Shown one piece after another: positions 57,201 through 64,000 of a stretch of DNA of 64,000 bases. Location: positions 1,054,001 through 1,118,000 of the forward strand of contig JAGTPG010000001.1 of assembly GCA_018195615.1 (NCBI GenBank), written 5' to 3'. The notes under the pieces are model-generated. The model did no database searches and was not told the DNA's origin. It worked only from the letters and a program-made list of their open reading frames with translations. Numbering within the stretch: position 1 is the first letter of the stretch; the number at the start of each line of letters is the position of its first letter. This stretch comes from Streptomyces tuirus. Lineage in GTDB: Bacteria; Actinomycetota; Actinomycetes; Streptomycetales; Streptomycetaceae. The position numbers were made by a program, and so were the translations under genes.

Positions 57201-58892
57201 GCGGAGCCCCGTGGCGGCCGAACTGCGCTCGCTGCTCGGCGAGACGGCGGACACGGCAGCGGAACTGGCGAAACTGTTCGCCGCGGCAGCGGCCCCGCGC
57301 CGCACCGCGCCCGCGGCGCCGCCCCCCGAGCCCTCGGCGACCGGGGCGATGCCGCCGCCTGCCGCCACCCCCCGCGTCACCACCCTGCGCATCGCACTCG
57401 ACACCATGCCGTACCTCGCCGACCACTGTTTCTTCCGGCAGCCCGCGCACTGGCCCGAGATCGCCGACCGCTGGCCCGTGGTGCCCGCCACCACCCTGGT
57501 GCAGCACATGATCGACGCCGTGCCCGGCCCAGGGAGGGCCGTGGCCGTGCACGACGCCCGGTTCCTGCAGTGGACCGTCGCCGCCCCGCCCACCGAGGCC
57601 ACGGTCACGGTCCGGCCCGAGGGACAGGGGCGGTACGCCGTGGAGTTCGGGCGCCAGGCCCGCGCCACGGTCGAGACCGCCCACGGGCACGACACCGCGC
57701 CCCGCCCACGGCCGTGGCGGACGGACGCCCCGGAGAGCCGTCCGGCTGTGTCCGCGCGGCAGATGTACGACGACCGCTGGATGTTCCACGGGCCGCGGTT
57801 CCGCGGCGTCACCGAGATCGGCGCGCTCGGCGAGCGGCACGTCCGCGGTGTCCTGACCACCCCGTCCGCGCCCGGCGCGCTCCTCGACAACGTCGGTCAG
57901 CTGCTCGGCTACTGGCTGATGGCCACGCACCCCGACCGCACCATCGTCTTCCCGACGGGCGTCGAGGAGATCCGTTTCCACGGCCCGCCTCCGCAACAGG
58001 GCACCGCACTCGACTGCCACATCAGGGTCACCACCGTGACGGACACCGCCCTGGTGGCTGACGCGCAGCTCGCCCGCGACGGCGAGGTCTGGGCCGAGAT
58101 CCGCGGCTGGCGGGACCGGCGCTTCGACTCGCCGCCCGAGGTCGATCCGGTCAAACGCTGGCCCGAGCACAACACTCTGTCGGAAACCCAGGAGGGCGGC
58201 TGGCAGCTGGTCTTCGAACGCTGGCCCGACCCCGCATCCCGCGAGATCTACATGCGCAGCCAGCTCGCGGGCCCTGAGCGCGAGCAGTACGCAGGACGCC
58301 CCCGCGCGGCCGGCGCCCGTGGCTGCTCGGCCGGATCGCCGCCAAGGACGCCGTACGCCGCCACCTGTGGGCGCACGGCGCGGGCCCCGTCTTCCCCGCC
58401 GAGATACGGGTCGCCAACGACCCTGGCGGCAGACCGCGCCCCGAGGGCGTACACGGCAGAGAGCTCCCGCCTCTGGAACTGTCGCTGGCGCACTGCCGGG
58501 AGGCCGCCGTCGCACTCGTTCGCCCCGCCGCCGACAGCACCGGCACCGGCATCGGTATCGACATCGAGGAGATCGTCGAGCGCCCCGAAACGACGTACGA
58601 CGCCATCCTCGCCCCGGACGAGCGGGCGCTCTTCACCGGGCTCGGCGGCGGCCCCGGCCCGCTGACCCGGTTCTGGGCCGCCAAGGAGGCCGCGGCCAAG
58701 GCCGAGGGCACCGGACTGGGCGGCCGGCCGCGGGACTTCACGGCGGTCGAGGTCGAAGAGGGCGCCCGTGCCCTCACGGTCCGGGCGCCCTCCGGCCGGC
58801 TGCGGCGCATCCGGCTCGCCGATGTGACCAACCCGCCGGGGCTGCCCACCCGTACCTACGCCGTCGCCTGGACCGAGGAGAGCCCGTCATGA
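54219..58892 (+). CDS. Second synthase subunit: KS-AT-DH-phosphopantetheinyl transferase, three frame breaks
   Basis: Restored length 1558 residues, with one base each near 55321, 57105 and 58300. Ketosynthase: PVAIVGMAVTLPGACDLAAY, active Cys in VDAACASSLVALDQAVG, His in LEAHGTGTPAGDRAELA and GSVKSMIGHTMPAAG. Acyltransferase: FLCPGLEAEFEP and AGHSVGEWTAMAVGGMYADA. A hotdog-type dehydratase region follows (LADHCFFRQPAHWPEIADRW; YDDRWMFHGPRFRGVTEIG). The end is a complete Sfp-like phosphopantetheinyl transferase: GIGIDIEEIVERPETTYD and RFWAAKEAAAKAEGTGLGGR. The same polypeptide can therefore activate the carrier domains. Layout recalls PfaC-like and enediyne synthases. It overlaps both neighbours (GTGA and ATGA). 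Confidence 0.87.
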
Positions 58893-59188
58893 CCAGCCCC
58901 GCCACCACCGGCCCCGCGTACGCCGCCGTCCTCACCGAGGTCACCGACGCGCTGCACACGGTCCTCGACGACCTCGAACTGGACGACACCCCGATCACCT
59001 CCGACACCCGCTTCGTGGAGGACCTCGACCTGGAGTCCATCGACCTGGTCACGCTCACCGCCGAGCTGGGCGGGCGCTACGGCGACCGGGTCGACTTCCC
59101 CGCCTGGTTCGCCTCGCTCGAACTCTCCGACATCATCGGACTGACCGTCGGACAACTCGTCCAGTACATCGCGGGGTGCCTGCGGTGA
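58889..59188 (+). CDS. Free-standing acyl carrier protein
   Basis: A 99-residue carrier with DTRFVEDLDLESIDLVTLTA; Ser50 in DLESID is the phosphopantetheine site. The rest is a four-helix acidic carrier ending LVQYIAGCLR. It overlaps the synthase gene upstream (ATGA) and the hydrolase downstream (GTGA). The synthase already has an internal carrier, so this one may take the finished chain for hydrolysis, glycosylation or transfer, or act as a second loading site. Confidence 0.92.
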   Translation: MTSPATTGPAYAAVLTEVTDALHTVLDDLELDDTPITSDTRFVEDLDLESIDLVTLTAELGGRYGDRVDFPAWFASLELSDIIGLTVGQLVQYIAGCLR

Positions 59189-59994
59189 CCACGATCGAGG
59201 CGGGCGGGATCCGGCTGAACGTGGAGCGGCTGAGCGGCGCACCCACCCCGGCACCGGGCCCGCCCCAGACGGTCGTTCTCGTGCACGGCATCGCCACCGA
59301 CAATCTGACCAGCTACTACTTCACCATCGCGCCCGCGCTCGCGGCAGCCGGACACGACGTCGTGATGTACGACCAGCGCGGCCACGGCCGCAGCTCCCGC
59401 CCGCCGCGCGGCTACGGCGTCGAGGACTTCAGCGGCGACCTGGACGCGCTCCTGGACGCCCTCGCCCTGGAAGGGCCCGTCCACCTGGTCGGCAACTCGT
59501 TCGGCGGCACCGTCGCCCTCGCCTACGCGCTGCGCCGCCCGGAGCGGGTCGCCGGCATCCTGATGCTCGAGTCCGAGCCGCCGACCGCCGCCTGGGCCAA
59601 GAAGATGAGCGGCATCCTGGCCGGCTCCGCCCACCAGCTCCACGACGAGCGCACCCTGCCGTGGATCGAGGAGACCTACGGCCGCCACGAGGCCCGCCTG
59701 GTGCGCTGGGCCACCCGGCTGCTGCACGGCACCTCCATCGCCGAGGACATCGCATCCTGCCCCGTCCCCGCCGAGGAGTCCTGGCAGAGCCTGCACGTGC
59801 CGGTCTGCGCGGTGTACGGCGCCACCTCCGACCTGGCCGACACGGCGCCCTGGCTGGAATCGCTGCTGCCCCGCTGCCGCACCCTGACGGTGCCCGGGCA
59901 CGGGCACTCCGTGCTCGTCGGCACCCCCGAAACGGTCGTCCCGCTGCTGCTCGACTGGCTACGGGACGGCCACCGGGAGCTGGTCGCGCCGTGA
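59185..59994 (+). CDS. Alpha/beta hydrolase, probable thioesterase or acyl transferase
   Basis: A 269-residue hydrolase. VVLVHGIATDNLTSYYFTIA is the oxyanion-hole strand, HLVGNSFGGTVALAYALRRP the nucleophile elbow (Ser in GNSFGG) and TLTVPGHGHSVLVGTPETVV the catalytic His. Asp is expected near YGATSDLADTAPWL. Between carrier protein and glycosyltransferase, release of the chain from the carrier is the obvious role, but an editing function is possible. Start by GTGA overlap with the carrier stop. Confidence 0.88.
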   Translation: MTTIEAGGIRLNVERLSGAPTPAPGPPQTVVLVHGIATDNLTSYYFTIAPALAAAGHDVVMYDQRGHGRSSRPPRGYGVEDFSGDLDALLDALALEGPVHLVGNSFGGTVALAYALRRPERVAGILMLESEPPTAAWAKKMSGILAGSAHQLHDERTLPWIEETYGRHEARLVRWATRLLHGTSIAEDIASCPVPAEESWQSLHVPVCAVYGATSDLADTAPWLESLLPRCRTLTVPGHGHSVLVGTPETVVPLLLDWLRDGHRELVAP

Positions 59995-61175
59995 GCCGCT
60001 TTCTGTTCGTCGTGCCACCCCTGGTCGGGCACGTCAACCCGGCGGTCAGCGTGGCCGCCGAGCTGACCAGATGCGGGCACCGGGCCGCCTGGGCCGGACT
60101 GCCCGGGTTCGTCGGGGAACTGGCCGGGCCCGACGCCGAGGTGTACCCGTGCGACGTGCCCCCGCTCCCGGAACGTCCGGCTGCCCTGCGCGGTGCCGCC
60201 GCCTTGCGCTTCCTGTGGGAGGAGTTCCTCGTGCCGCTCGCCGGGGCGATGGCCCCCGGTGTGCGCCGCGCGGTCGAGGGGTTCCGGCCCGATGTCGTCG
60301 TCGCCGACCAGCAGACCCTCGCCGGCGCCCTCGTCGCCGAGCGCCTCGGGGTGCCGTACGCCACCGCGTCGACCACCCCGGCGGAGTTCAGCGACGCCCT
60401 GGACGGCATGCCGAAGGTGGCTCGGTGGACCGCCGGGCTCGTCGCGGAGCTGCGCGCCCGCCTCGGCGACCCGGGGCGCACCCACGATCCGCGCTTCTCC
60501 CCCGACCTGGTGCTCTCCTTCACCACCCCCGAACTCGCGGGCCCGGGCCCTCAGCTGCCGCAGCTGCGGTACGTCGGTCCGGCGTTCACCGGGCGCCCGG
60601 CCGCCGACTTCCCCTGGGAGTGGCTCGACGAGCACCGGGCCACCGTCCTGGTCTCACTCGGCACTGCCAACACCGGCCTGGGGGCGCGTTTCCTCGCCGA
60701 GTGCGCGGCCGCCGTGCGGGAGCGCGGGCGGCGGCTGCAGGCAGTAGTCGCCGACCCCGGAGGGGTGCTCGACCAAGAGTCCGACGCCGACCTCCTGGTG
60801 CTGCCCCGGATCCCCCAACTGCCGCTCCTGCGACGGGCGTCAGCGATGGTCAGCCACGCCGGGCAGAACACCGTCGCCGAGTGCCTGTGGCACGGCGTAC
60901 CGCTGGTGGTCGCGCCCATCCGGGACGACCAGCCACTGATCGCCGGCCAGGTCACCGGCGCCGGCGCCGGGGTGCGGGTGCGCTTCGGGCGCGCCGACCG
61001 CCGACGGATCGGTGCCGCCCTCGACGCCGTACTCGACGGGCCCGCCTACCGCGCGGCGGCCCGGCGCGTCGGGGACTCCTTCCGTGCGGCGGGCGGGGCG
61101 GCTGCCGCGGCGGCGTACCTGGAGAAGTTCGCGGCACAGAAGCCACGGGAGCCGCAGGAGTCACGGGAGCGGTGA
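59991..61175 (+). CDS. MGT-type glycosyltransferase (GT1)
   Basis: A 394-residue GT-B enzyme. SRFLFVVPPLVGHVNPAVSV is the acceptor-side start with the catalytic-type His of macrolide glycosyltransferases, and ASAMVSHAGQNTVAECLWHG with VPLVVAPIRDDQPLIAGQVT the nucleotide-sugar motif. UDP- or dTDP-hexose is the expected donor. It overlaps the hydrolase gene (GTGA) and is followed after about 60 nt by the methyltransferase. It suggests the polyketide lipid is glycosylated. Confidence 0.92.
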   Translation: MSRFLFVVPPLVGHVNPAVSVAAELTRCGHRAAWAGLPGFVGELAGPDAEVYPCDVPPLPERPAALRGAAALRFLWEEFLVPLAGAMAPGVRRAVEGFRPDVVVADQQTLAGALVAERLGVPYATASTTPAEFSDALDGMPKVARWTAGLVAELRARLGDPGRTHDPRFSPDLVLSFTTPELAGPGPQLPQLRYVGPAFTGRPAADFPWEWLDEHRATVLVSLGTANTGLGARFLAECAAAVRERGRRLQAVVADPGGVLDQESDADLLVLPRIPQLPLLRRASAMVSHAGQNTVAECLWHGVPLVVAPIRDDQPLIAGQVTGAGAGVRVRFGRADRRRIGAALDAVLDGPAYRAAARRVGDSFRAAGGAAAAAAYLEKFAAQKPREPQESRER

Positions 61176-61234
61176 GCGACCGACCGGCAGGGCGACCGCC
61201 GTGCCGAAGAGTGGAACGAGAGGAGACCACGGAC

Positions 61235-62350
61235 ATGGCCACCACGAACCAGCCCCCCGACACCCCCGACACACCCGTCCCACCGCCCCCTGCTTCCGAT
61301 GCCGAACGCGTCGCCCGCCTGCGCCCCGCGTACCAGGCAGAGCTGGCCGACGGCATCGCCCGGTTCTTCGAGCCGCGCCGCACCGACTGCCCCTGGTGCG
61401 GCGCGCGGCAACTGCGTCGCCGCCTGCACACCAAGGACCACCTGCAGCGAAAGCCCGGCACTTTCACCCTGGACCAGTGCCGCGACTGCGGACACACCTT
61501 CCAGAACCCGCAGCTCAGCGCGGCCGGACTGGACTTCTACTACCGGGACTTCTACGACGGCCTGTACGCCGAGAAGATCGGCGGCGCCCTGGACAGCGAC
61601 GCCGCGAGGGAACGCAACCGCGACCGGGCCACGGCCATGCGGCGGCACGCCCGGCCGAAGCGCTGGCTCGACGTCGGCACGGCGGGCGGTGACTTCTGCC
61701 TGGCGGCCAGGGAAGCACTGCCCGGCACCACCTTCGACGGGCTCGACATCGGCGCCCATGTGCTCGGGGCGCAGCAGTCGGGGCGCATCGAGCGGGCCTA
61801 CCAGGGCTTTCTGCCCGACCTCGCGGACGAACTCGCCGGCCAGTACGACGCGGTGAGCATGTTCCACTGCCTGGAGCACACCACGGACCCGAAGGCCCAA
61901 CTGGCCGCGGTTCACACCGTGCTCCGCCCCGGCGGCCACCTGATCATCGAGGTACCCAACCCGGAGTCGCCCTTCGGCCGCCTCTTCGGCCGGTACTGGC
62001 TGCCGTGGTTCCAGCCTCAGCACCAGCACTTCGTGACCATGAGGAACCTGCGCCGGGCCCTCACCGAGCTGGGCTTCACGGTGGTGGCGACGGACCGCGA
62101 GGAGTCCCATATCCCCGTGGACTTCACCGCGCTCGTAGGGCTGTACGTGCTGCGGCTGCTGCCGTTCCGCGACGAGCCCTGGCTGCCCCGGCCCCCGGGC
62201 CGTCTCGGCACCGCGGTCACCAAGACGGTCTTCTGGGCGGGCATACCGTTCTGCTTCCCGATGTACGCCCTGGACCGGCTCCTCGCCCCGCTGATCCGCC
62301 GCAGCCGCTTCTCCAACGCCTTCCGGGTGATCGCCCGCCGCGAGGAGTGA
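61235..62350 (+). CDS. Zinc-ribbon SAM methyltransferase of the tailoring region
   Basis: A 371-residue protein with an N-terminal zinc ribbon (DCPWCGARQLRRRL; LDQCRDCGHTFQNP) and a class I methyltransferase domain (KRWLDVGTAGGDFCLAAREA; YDAVSMFHCLEHTTDPKAQL; LRPGGHLIIEVPNPESPFGR). The C-terminal part is hydrophobic (GTAVTKTVFWAGIPFCFPMY). This layout occurs in sugar or lipid C- and O-methyltransferases. GAGAGGAG lies upstream of the ATG. Last gene of the locus. Confidence 0.9.
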   Translation: MATTNQPPDTPDTPVPPPPASDAERVARLRPAYQAELADGIARFFEPRRTDCPWCGARQLRRRLHTKDHLQRKPGTFTLDQCRDCGHTFQNPQLSAAGLDFYYRDFYDGLYAEKIGGALDSDAARERNRDRATAMRRHARPKRWLDVGTAGGDFCLAAREALPGTTFDGLDIGAHVLGAQQSGRIERAYQGFLPDLADELAGQYDAVSMFHCLEHTTDPKAQLAAVHTVLRPGGHLIIEVPNPESPFGRLFGRYWLPWFQPQHQHFVTMRNLRRALTELGFTVVATDREESHIPVDFTALVGLYVLRLLPFRDEPWLPRPPGRLGTAVTKTVFWAGIPFCFPMYALDRLLAPLIRRSRFSNAFRVIARREE

Positions 62351-62357
62351 CCAGCCC

Positions 62358-62473
62358 AGCACGAGCTGGGACTGGAGAAGATGAAAGTCCGCGACGGTCA
62401 GCTGGCGGGGCAGGGAGACCCCGAGCAACTTCTCACCGCCTCGACACTCGCCCAGATCTGGCAACCGATGTGA
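62358..62473 (+). pseudogene. C-terminal gene remnant
   Basis: The frame HELGLEKMKVRDGQLAGQGD then PEQLLTASTLAQIWQPM-stop looks like a real protein tail with normal codon bias but no start. I cannot name the family. The surrounding gap 62351-62632 shows nothing else. Confidence 0.35.
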
Positions 62474-62632
62474 GGCGACAGCCCCACTGCCACAGGTCCG
62501 GCCCGGCCCATGGCTCTCGCACGTCGACGAGCCCCCGCCGACGAGAGCCGAGGCACCCTTCGAGCGCTCTCGCGCAGCCCCGCACGGAGTCGGTTCACCG
62601 AAGCAGTGGCTACCCGTAAATCCTGGTGGGCG

Positions 62633-62965
62633 CTAGCGGGCCGCCTGAAACGTACGCCGGTAAGCCTGGGGTGAGACGCCGATGGCCGCGTGCAGGTGCT
62701 GGCGCAGGGAGGTGCCCGTGGCGAAGCCGACCCGGCCGGCGATCCGGTCCACCGACAGGTCGCTGGACTCCAACAGGTCCCGGGCTCGGGTGACGCGGTG
62801 CTGGATGAGCCAGCGGCCGGGGCTGAGGCCCACCTCGCCGCTGAAGCGGCGGGCGAAGGTGCGCCGGCTCATCCGGGCGTGGGCGGCGAGGTCGGCGAGC
62901 GTCAGCGGTTCGTCGAGGCGTTCCAGGGCCCAGGCGCGGGTGGCGGCCGTGCCGTTCTGTTTACA
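62633..62965 (-). pseudogene. AraC-family regulator, only the DNA-binding domain left
   Basis: ERLDEPLTLADLAAHARMSR with RTFARRFSGEVGLSPGRWLI and then LSVDRIAGRVGFATGTSLRQ plus IGVSPQAYRRTFQ are both helix-turn-helix units of a GlxA-type AraC regulator. Upstream of 62965 the frame continues to 63238 with sequence unlike the expected DJ-1/PfpI domain, so about 200 residues are lost. A short hybrid protein might still be made. Confidence 0.7.
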
Positions 62966-63554
62966 GTCCCTCCGAAGAGGTGAGCCTGCGCGAGTCGCAG
63001 AAAAGGACAGGTCAAAAGCCCTATGCCGACTCACTGTCCCGTGCGTGAGCGCGCAGAGCTTCATGCGCAACAGTTGGCGGGGCCGAGTGGCTGACCGGCC
63101 TGTGCTTTCGGCGGTTGGAGAAGGTAGGTGGTCCCGCTCGAGGGTCATGAGGTCGAGTGCTGCCCATCTGCCGCTGGGCGAAGACCCGGCTGCGGGAAGC
63201 AGGCGGGCCGACGGGCGGGCTTGCCTGATCAGCGACACCTGAAACGAGACAGCCGACCTGGAGAGACAGCTGCCCCTTTCTCGTTCTTGCCGCCCTCGCC
63301 TGCCGCGTGCCGGCCCCCTTGCCTGTTCGAAACCACCGCTGTCCCATCCCAGCGCTGCGCCGGACGTTGCGCAGGTGAGTGACGCTCGGTCAAGTGGTTC
63401 GAGTATGGCCGTCCGCCTGTTCGGGATCTCTCGGACAGGGTCTGACCTCGGGAGACGACCGGTTGACCATCCTGTTGAACAGCGAGCCGCTCCTTACGCT
63501 GGGTCCCAAGGGGCGCCCGCCCCTGTGACGAACTCGAGGCGGAGGAGCACTGCC
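62966..63554. other. Gap without recognisable gene
   Basis: About 590 bp between the AraC remnant and the lectin gene. Frames here have poor codon bias and no known motifs. It must contain the lectin promoter, but I cannot place it. Confidence 0.5.
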
Positions 63555-64000
63555 GTGACGGACCTCGTACTGCTCGCGGGCGGATCGGTGACGATGACCC
63601 ACCACGTCACCGGCACCTACTTCATGTGCAACGACTGGCACGACGGCGTCGGCAACCACACCCAGACCTGGGCACAGGATCCGTTCGCCAAGGACAACAC
63701 CTCGCATCGGTGGTTCCTGCGGCAGAACGCCGGCGGCACCGTGCGCATCGAGTCGTACGCCAACCACCGCTGCCTCACCGCCGGGGCCAACCCGTCCGAC
63801 GTCGTGACCCTGCGGGAAAGCTCCGACAGCCTCAACCAGCACTGGCGGCTGGTTGCCCATGCGGAGCGAGGCAACGACTTCTACCTGGTCTCGGTCGTGC
63901 ACCCGCGCTACGCCCTGGCCATCGCCGATCACCTCCAGGGCAACGACCGGCTGGTCGGCCTGACTCGTATGTGGGGCGGCCCCAACCTCTCCCAGCTGTG
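63555..64000 (+). CDS. Ricin-type beta-trefoil lectin-like protein, 3' end outside window
   Basis: From the GTG at 63555 (GGAGGAG 8-14 nt upstream) an open frame of 148 codons reaches the edge. HRWFLRQNAGGTVRIESYAN, HRCLTAGANPSDVVTLRESS and LNQHWRLVAHAERGNDFYLV show the Q/N-x-W and CL repeats of a ricin-type trefoil. There is no signal peptide, so it may be cytosolic or part of a larger product. Function cannot be told from this part. Confidence 0.75.
   Translation, partial: MTDLVLLAGGSVTMTHHVTGTYFMCNDWHDGVGNHTQTWAQDPFAKDNTSHRWFLRQNAGGTVRIESYANHRCLTAGANPSDVVTLRESSDSLNQHWRLVAHAERGNDFYLVSVVHPRYALAIADHLQGNDRLVGLTRMWGGPNLSQL

Noticed and set aside
47361..58892. Enediyne synthase
   Set aside because: The catalytic order is split over two genes, a flavin barrel is fused in front, and no enediyne accessory genes (for example a thioesterase/unbL/unbV set) are present; a glycolipid-type product fits better.
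63463..63500. Promoter TTGACC/TTGAAC with TACGCT before the lectin gene
   Set aside because: Spacings of 26 and 14 nt do not fit a normal -35/-10 pair.

Overview
The window is high-GC actinobacterial DNA. GC-biased third codon positions, GTG starts, GTGA/ATGA stop-start overlaps, DUF397/XRE/HATPase trios, Ter and Spo0M proteins and clustered cobalamin riboswitches all point to a Streptomyces chromosome. The run aceA-aceB-hydroxyacyl-CoA dehydrogenase-metE resembles, from memory, the S. coelicolor SCO0982-0985 neighbourhood.

Layout. 1-5.4 kb: a CNNM/CBS membrane protein (cut by the left edge), then a stress block (small helix-hairpin-helix-like protein, Spo0M, TerB) beside a BlaI repressor and M56 membrane peptidase. 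A palindrome, TCTAC-N6-GTAGA, lies before three of these units and again before terD at 10.4 kb, suggesting one BlaI regulon. 5.9-10.2 kb: a sulfane-sulfur module (CstR-like repressor, persulfide dioxygenase-rhodanese, rhodanese, TauE/SafE, YgaP-like rhodanese, DUF302) with CsoR/CstR-type GC-palindrome operators. 10.4-12.4 kb: two TerD genes and a TatA-like protein. 12.4-15.5 kb: a decayed stretch with an IS110 transposase and gene fragments. 15.6-21 kb: an acetyltransferase and a transporter unit behind a Zur-like box. 20.9-22.7 kb: a DUF397/XRE/HATPase trio. 22.7-28.4 kb: a RamB-type regulator and the glyoxylate-cycle genes. 28.6-42.2 kb: a vitamin B12 island with five cobalamin riboswitches, metE, a (2Fe-2S) ferredoxin, a five-gene kinase/PLP/ATP-grasp/MFS/methyltransferase cluster, and btuFCD. 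42.4-47.2 kb: a rearranged zone with Dpp-type ATPase remains, a SUFU protein and broken integrases. 47.3-62.4 kb: an iterative PUFA-synthase-like locus ending in a hydrolase, glycosyltransferase and methyltransferase. 62.4-64 kb: remnants and the start of a ricin-type lectin protein.

How it works together. The B12 island reads as one response: when cobalamin is scarce, the riboswitches release MetE (which replaces the B12-dependent synthase), B12 import, and a small-molecule pathway with an exporter that could supply cobalt or corrinoid. The BlaI/M56 pair could couple an envelope signal to the Ter/Spo0M proteins. The CstR module would detoxify sulfide and persulfide. The lipid synthase locus carries its own phosphopantetheinyl transferase and acyl carrier protein, and its tailoring genes suggest a glycosylated, methylated polyketide lipid.

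Caution. About twenty otherwise intact genes are broken by the loss of one base, usually in a run of G or C. Restoring one base per break gives family-like proteins of normal length, so I treat these as probable sequence errors. I annotate the restored genes and mark each break. Two other breaks, an 8-bp and a 13-bp tandem duplication, look like real mutations. I saw no tRNA, rRNA or CRISPR array.
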